64,000 nt of DNA from positions 62,001 through 126,000 of the forward strand of contig NZ_JALPRK010000015.1 of assembly GCF_023195895.1 (NCBI RefSeq). The letters are read 5' to 3'. Each line of letters opens with the position of its first letter. The stretch's first letter is position 1. Positions 61,602 through 64,000 of this stretch are shown piece after piece. Under the pieces are notes generated by a model that was not told the DNA's origin, ran no database searches, and saw nothing but the letters and a program-made list of their open reading frames with translations. The translations under genes were made by a program, and so were the position numbers. This stretch comes from Paenibacillus mellifer (lineage in GTDB: Bacteria > Bacillota > Bacilli > Paenibacillales > Paenibacillaceae).

Positions 61602-62750
61602 ATGGTGACCCCCGTTTATATATTGTCCGGATTTTTGGGAAGCGGCAAAACGACGCTGCTCCAGCGGTTGATTCGTCATTGGATGGAGCAGGGACTTCGT
61701 CCAGCCGTGATCATGAATGAAATTGGAGAAGTGAACCTGGATGGTTTACTCGTTTCAAGCGAAGTGCCGATGGCTGAAATGCTGGGCGGATGCATCTGCT
61801 GCACCATACGCGGCGACCTTAGTGTACAGATGGCAGAGCTGATCGAAGGGGAGAAACCGGACTTGATCGTGATCGAGGCGACAGGTGCGGGGAATCCGCT
61901 GGAAATCTTCGATGCGGTAACCGAGGTGTCGCTTTATCTCAAATTGGATATTAAGCCGATGGTGACCGTCGTCGATGCCGCCCATCTGGCCGATTTACAT
62001 GCGTCACAGCAAGGAAAGACATACCGGCTCATGGTAGAGCAAATCCGGTGCGGCTCTGTTCTGATCTTGAACAAAATAGACTTGCTTGAACCTGATCGTC
62101 AGCGGGAAATGTCGGAGTTCCTGCGCCGCACGAACCCTTATGCCCTGATTATACTGGCAGCGAAATGCGATGTGGATTTGTCGCTCTTGTGGAAGGCGGC
62201 GGATGGGCAGGACAATTCCATACCTACAATTCAACGCGGTGCAGCGTACATAGGGCACAACAGCGAAGCTGATCGGCAGTCGAAGCATGACCACGATGAC
62301 AACGGCCATGACCACGAATGTGACCATGACCATGACCACGAGCACGACCATGACCACGAACACGACCATGACCATGACCACGAGCACGACCATGATCACC
62401 ACGATCATGACCACCACGACCATGATCACGGCCACGCACACCCCCACGCGTCGCATGAACATGTCACCGTATACACGCATTATTTTGACGGGCCGGTGGA
62501 CAGCGAGGATTTCGAGCGTTTTATCGCCGAATTGCCACGGGAAGTTTATCGCGGCAAAGGCGTTTTGCGGTTTACCGATACCGCCAGCCGTTTCCTGTTC
62601 CAATATGCCTACCGGGAAGCCGATTATTTGAAAATCACCCCTCAGGGGGACGTCCCCGACGTGGCTGTATTTATCGGTGAGCATTTCGACCGGAATGCGA
62701 TCGCTCATCAGTTGAAAGAATTGGAACGGAAGCAAGCCGAACCCGAGTAA
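61602..62750 (+). CDS. CobW/G3E family GTPase with His-rich metal loop
   Basis: Metal-delivery GTPase related to zinc chaperones. 382 residues. Walker A GSGKTTLLQ near residue 14, the metal-binding GGCICCTI (CxCC) near residue 61, a base-recognition NKIDLL near 152, a very His/Asp-rich insertion (about 227-288) and a C-terminal CobW_C domain (VYRGKGVLRF region). ATG 61602 follows GAAGAGGTGG. No Zur-type operator was seen upstream. It probably handles zinc, possibly cobalt or nickel. Confidence 0.88.
   Translation: MVTPVYILSGFLGSGKTTLLQRLIRHWMEQGLRPAVIMNEIGEVNLDGLLVSSEVPMAEMLGGCICCTIRGDLSVQMAELIEGEKPDLIVIEATGAGNPLEIFDAVTEVSLYLKLDIKPMVTVVDAAHLADLHASQQGKTYRLMVEQIRCGSVLILNKIDLLEPDRQREMSEFLRRTNPYALIILAAKCDVDLSLLWKAADGQDNSIPTIQRGAAYIGHNSEADRQSKHDHDDNGHDHECDHDHDHEHDHDHEHDHDHDHEHDHDHHDHDHHDHDHGHAHPHASHEHVTVYTHYFDGPVDSEDFERFIAELPREVYRGKGVLRFTDTASRFLFQYAYREADYLKITPQGDVPDVAVFIGEHFDRNAIAHQLKELERKQAEPE
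62286..62457 (+). repeat. Tandem His/Asp-coding repeats inside the CobW gene
   Basis: Repeated GACCATGACCACGA-type hexamer units encode alternating His-Asp and His-Glu, with roughly 30 His codons in about 60. In frame throughout, so it is part of the protein; length is likely to vary between strains. Confidence 0.85.
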
Positions 62751-62766
62751 GGCCTGGGCTGAACTC

Positions 62767-62837
62767 GAAATTTCATATACAATCCGTTGAATTCGGCGAA
62801 AAAGGCGGATTGTATTCGGTTTTTCATATACAATCCG
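62767..62837 (+). repeat. Dispersed repeat, copy 2 (upstream of the OPT gene)
   Basis: TTTCATATACAATCCG occurs exactly at 62771-62786 and 62822-62837. Between them CGGATTGTAT (62806-62815) can pair with either ATACAATCCG. The pairing with the upstream copy, followed by GGTTTTTC, looks like the cobW terminator. Related to the minus-strand element at 32941-33020. Confidence 0.7.
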
Positions 62838-62901
62838 CTTTAAAAGCCCATTACCCGGGGTAAACTAGGACTGCTTTTTTCTTGAAGAGGGAGAGAATGA
62901 C

Positions 62902-64000
62902 ATGAATGAACAACAGAAAAGTACCGCGAAGTTCGTGCCGTATGTATCGGCTTCGCGTTCCCTGCCGGAGCTGACGGTCGTTGCCGTCGTGCTCGGGATC
63001 ATATTGGCCGTTGTGTTCGCCGCAGCCAACGCCTACTTGGGACTCAAAATCGGCCTGACCGTCAGCGCCTCCATCCCGGCGGCGGTGATTTCGTTGGCCG
63101 TGCTGCGCGGGGTGTTCCGGCGCAAATCGATTCTGGAGAACAACATCGTTCAGACGATGACAACGGCTGGGGAAGCGGTCGCAGCGGGTGCGATCTTCAC
63201 CTTGCCTGCGCTGTACATGTGGGATTTAAATCCTAGCCAGCAAATGGTCAGCTTTATCGTGCTGGTGGGGGGCTTCCTCGGTGTGGCGATGATGGTGCCG
63301 CTGCGTCGGCTCTTGATCGTGAACGAACATGAAACGTTGCCCTATCCAGAAGGCACTGCTTGCGCCGAGGTGCTTGTCTCCGGCGAGACCGGCGGCCGCA
63401 GCGCCCGGATGGTGTCGCTTGGCTTCGTTGTTGGCGGTTTAGTCAAAGCGCTGGGCGACGGATTCATGCTGTTCAAAACAGAAATCGAAACGAATGTCTT
63501 GCGCTTCAAGAACGCGGTCATCGGGATGGATACTTACCCGGCTTTGTTAGGTGTTGGCTACATCATCGGGCCGCGGATTGCTGGACAAATGCTGGCCGGT
63601 GGGATTCTAGCTTGGCTGGTGCTGATTCCGATGATCGGTTTCTTTGGGGCCGGCTCCGTGGGTGCCATCGCGCCATCGCTCACACCGATTGCGGAGCTGG
63701 ATGCCTGGGGCATTTGGGGCGATTACATCCGTTACATCGGAGCAGGGGCGGTAGCTGCCGGCGGCCTGATTACCTTGGTCAAAACGCTGCCGATGCTATT
63801 CAGCTCATTGCGCGCTACGCTGAAAGGCTTGATGCAGCGCTCGTCCTCCAACGAGAAGACAACGATCGACCGTACCAACCGGGATATCCCCGGCGGATGG
63901 GTGTTTGCGATGATCGCTGTGCTGATCGTACTTCTGGCGTTTGATCCTATCACAAACGTCGGGATACTTGGCGCCATCGCTATCGCTTTATTTGGATTCC
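62902..64000 (+). CDS. OPT family oligopeptide transporter (3' end outside window)
   Basis: Membrane transporter of the oligopeptide/metal-chelate OPT family. 366 codons visible, open to the window end. The first membrane segments (VVAVVLGIILAVVFAAANAYLG with a following GLTVSASIPAAV) match the conserved OPT N-terminus. Later segments contain NIVQTMTTAGEAVAAGAIFTLPAL, spread over two helices, and LPYPEGTACAEVL. AGAGGGAGAG precedes the ATG at 62902. Substrate unknown; a metal chelate would suit the neighbouring CobW gene (speculation). Confidence 0.88.
   Translation, partial: MNEQQKSTAKFVPYVSASRSLPELTVVAVVLGIILAVVFAAANAYLGLKIGLTVSASIPAAVISLAVLRGVFRRKSILENNIVQTMTTAGEAVAAGAIFTLPALYMWDLNPSQQMVSFIVLVGGFLGVAMMVPLRRLLIVNEHETLPYPEGTACAEVLVSGETGGRSARMVSLGFVVGGLVKALGDGFMLFKTEIETNVLRFKNAVIGMDTYPALLGVGYIIGPRIAGQMLAGGILAWLVLIPMIGFFGAGSVGAIAPSLTPIAELDAWGIWGDYIRYIGAGAVAAGGLITLVKTLPMLFSSLRATLKGLMQRSSSNEKTTIDRTNRDIPGGWVFAMIAVLIVLLAFDPITNVGILGAIAIALFGF

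Noticed and set aside
62286-62457. Short regular repeats that resemble a CRISPR or satellite
   Set aside because: The units are in frame within the CobW gene and encode a His/Asp metal loop; no spacer structure.

Overview
The window is chromosomal core sequence of an endospore-forming, low-to-moderate GC Firmicute, most likely Paenibacillus or a close relative (Paenibacillaceae). The gene order follows the Bacillus block infB-rbfA-truB-ribF-rpsO-pnp-ylxY-mlpA-dpaAB-dapG-dapA-rnjB-tepA-spoIIIE-ymfFHIJKM-pgsA-cinA-recA-rny-ymdB-spoVS-miaB-ricA. Sporulation genes are frequent (dpaAB, ylxY, spoIIIE, a SleB-like hydrolase, ymfJ, spoVS, spoVAC, spoVAD). Candidate promoters resembling SigH, SigK and SigG sites precede several of them. 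There is no rRNA, tRNA, CRISPR array, prophage or intact insertion sequence.

Layout. 1-8.2 kb: translation and RNA metabolism (infB 3' part, rbfA, nrnA, truB, ribF, rpsO, pnp). 8.2-15.4 kb: ylxY, mlpA, dut, then the dipicolinate/lysine block dpaA-dpaB-(asd remnant)-dapG-dapA. The asd gene normally found there survives only as a frameshifted C-terminal scrap. 15.5-28.3 kb: an RNase J, tepA, ylzJ, spoIIIE, a SleB-like cortex hydrolase, the EF-P modification cluster ymfF-ymfH-ymfI, ymfJ, ymfK, ymfM. 28.4-39.8 kb: yajQ, rimO-pgsA, cinA, an expanded repeat-bearing cinA-recA interval, recA with a LexA-type box, recX, rny, ymdB (apparent ATT start), spoVS, a dipeptidase. 40-43.4 kb: korA-korB and a PduL-type acyltransferase. 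43.4-46.2 kb: spoVAC, spoVAD and a DUF421+DUF1657 membrane protein (2Duf type), divergent from a free-standing DUF1657 protein; this resembles a reduced spoVA2mob module. 46.4-51.9 kb: miaB-ricA, a thioesterase, and a NAD-salvage cluster (Nudix-winged-helix protein, nicotinamidase, nicotinate phosphoribosyltransferase). 52-64 kb: TetR with a divergent DHA2 efflux pump and a palindromic operator, an SDR, a second 2-oxoacid:ferredoxin oxidoreductase with gamma-delta and alpha-beta fusions, a YhdH/AcuI-type reductase, a lipoprotein, moaB, a His-rich CobW-family GTPase, and the start of an OPT transporter cut by the window end.

How the parts relate. DapG and DapA feed the lysine/DAP branch whose dihydrodipicolinate is diverted by DpaAB into dipicolinic acid; SpoVA-type proteins handle dipicolinic acid movement in spores. 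KorAB and the second oxidoreductase make acyl-CoA and reduced ferredoxin, and a PduL-type enzyme beside korB could turn acyl-CoA into acyl-phosphate. The strongest unusual items are the asd scrap, the compact 2Duf/SpoVA module without a visible spoVAE gene, the NrtR-like NAD-salvage cluster, the layered cinA-recA intergenic region, and a repeat family with copies upstream of recA and of the OPT transporter gene. All names come from reading motifs and gene order; no search was run.
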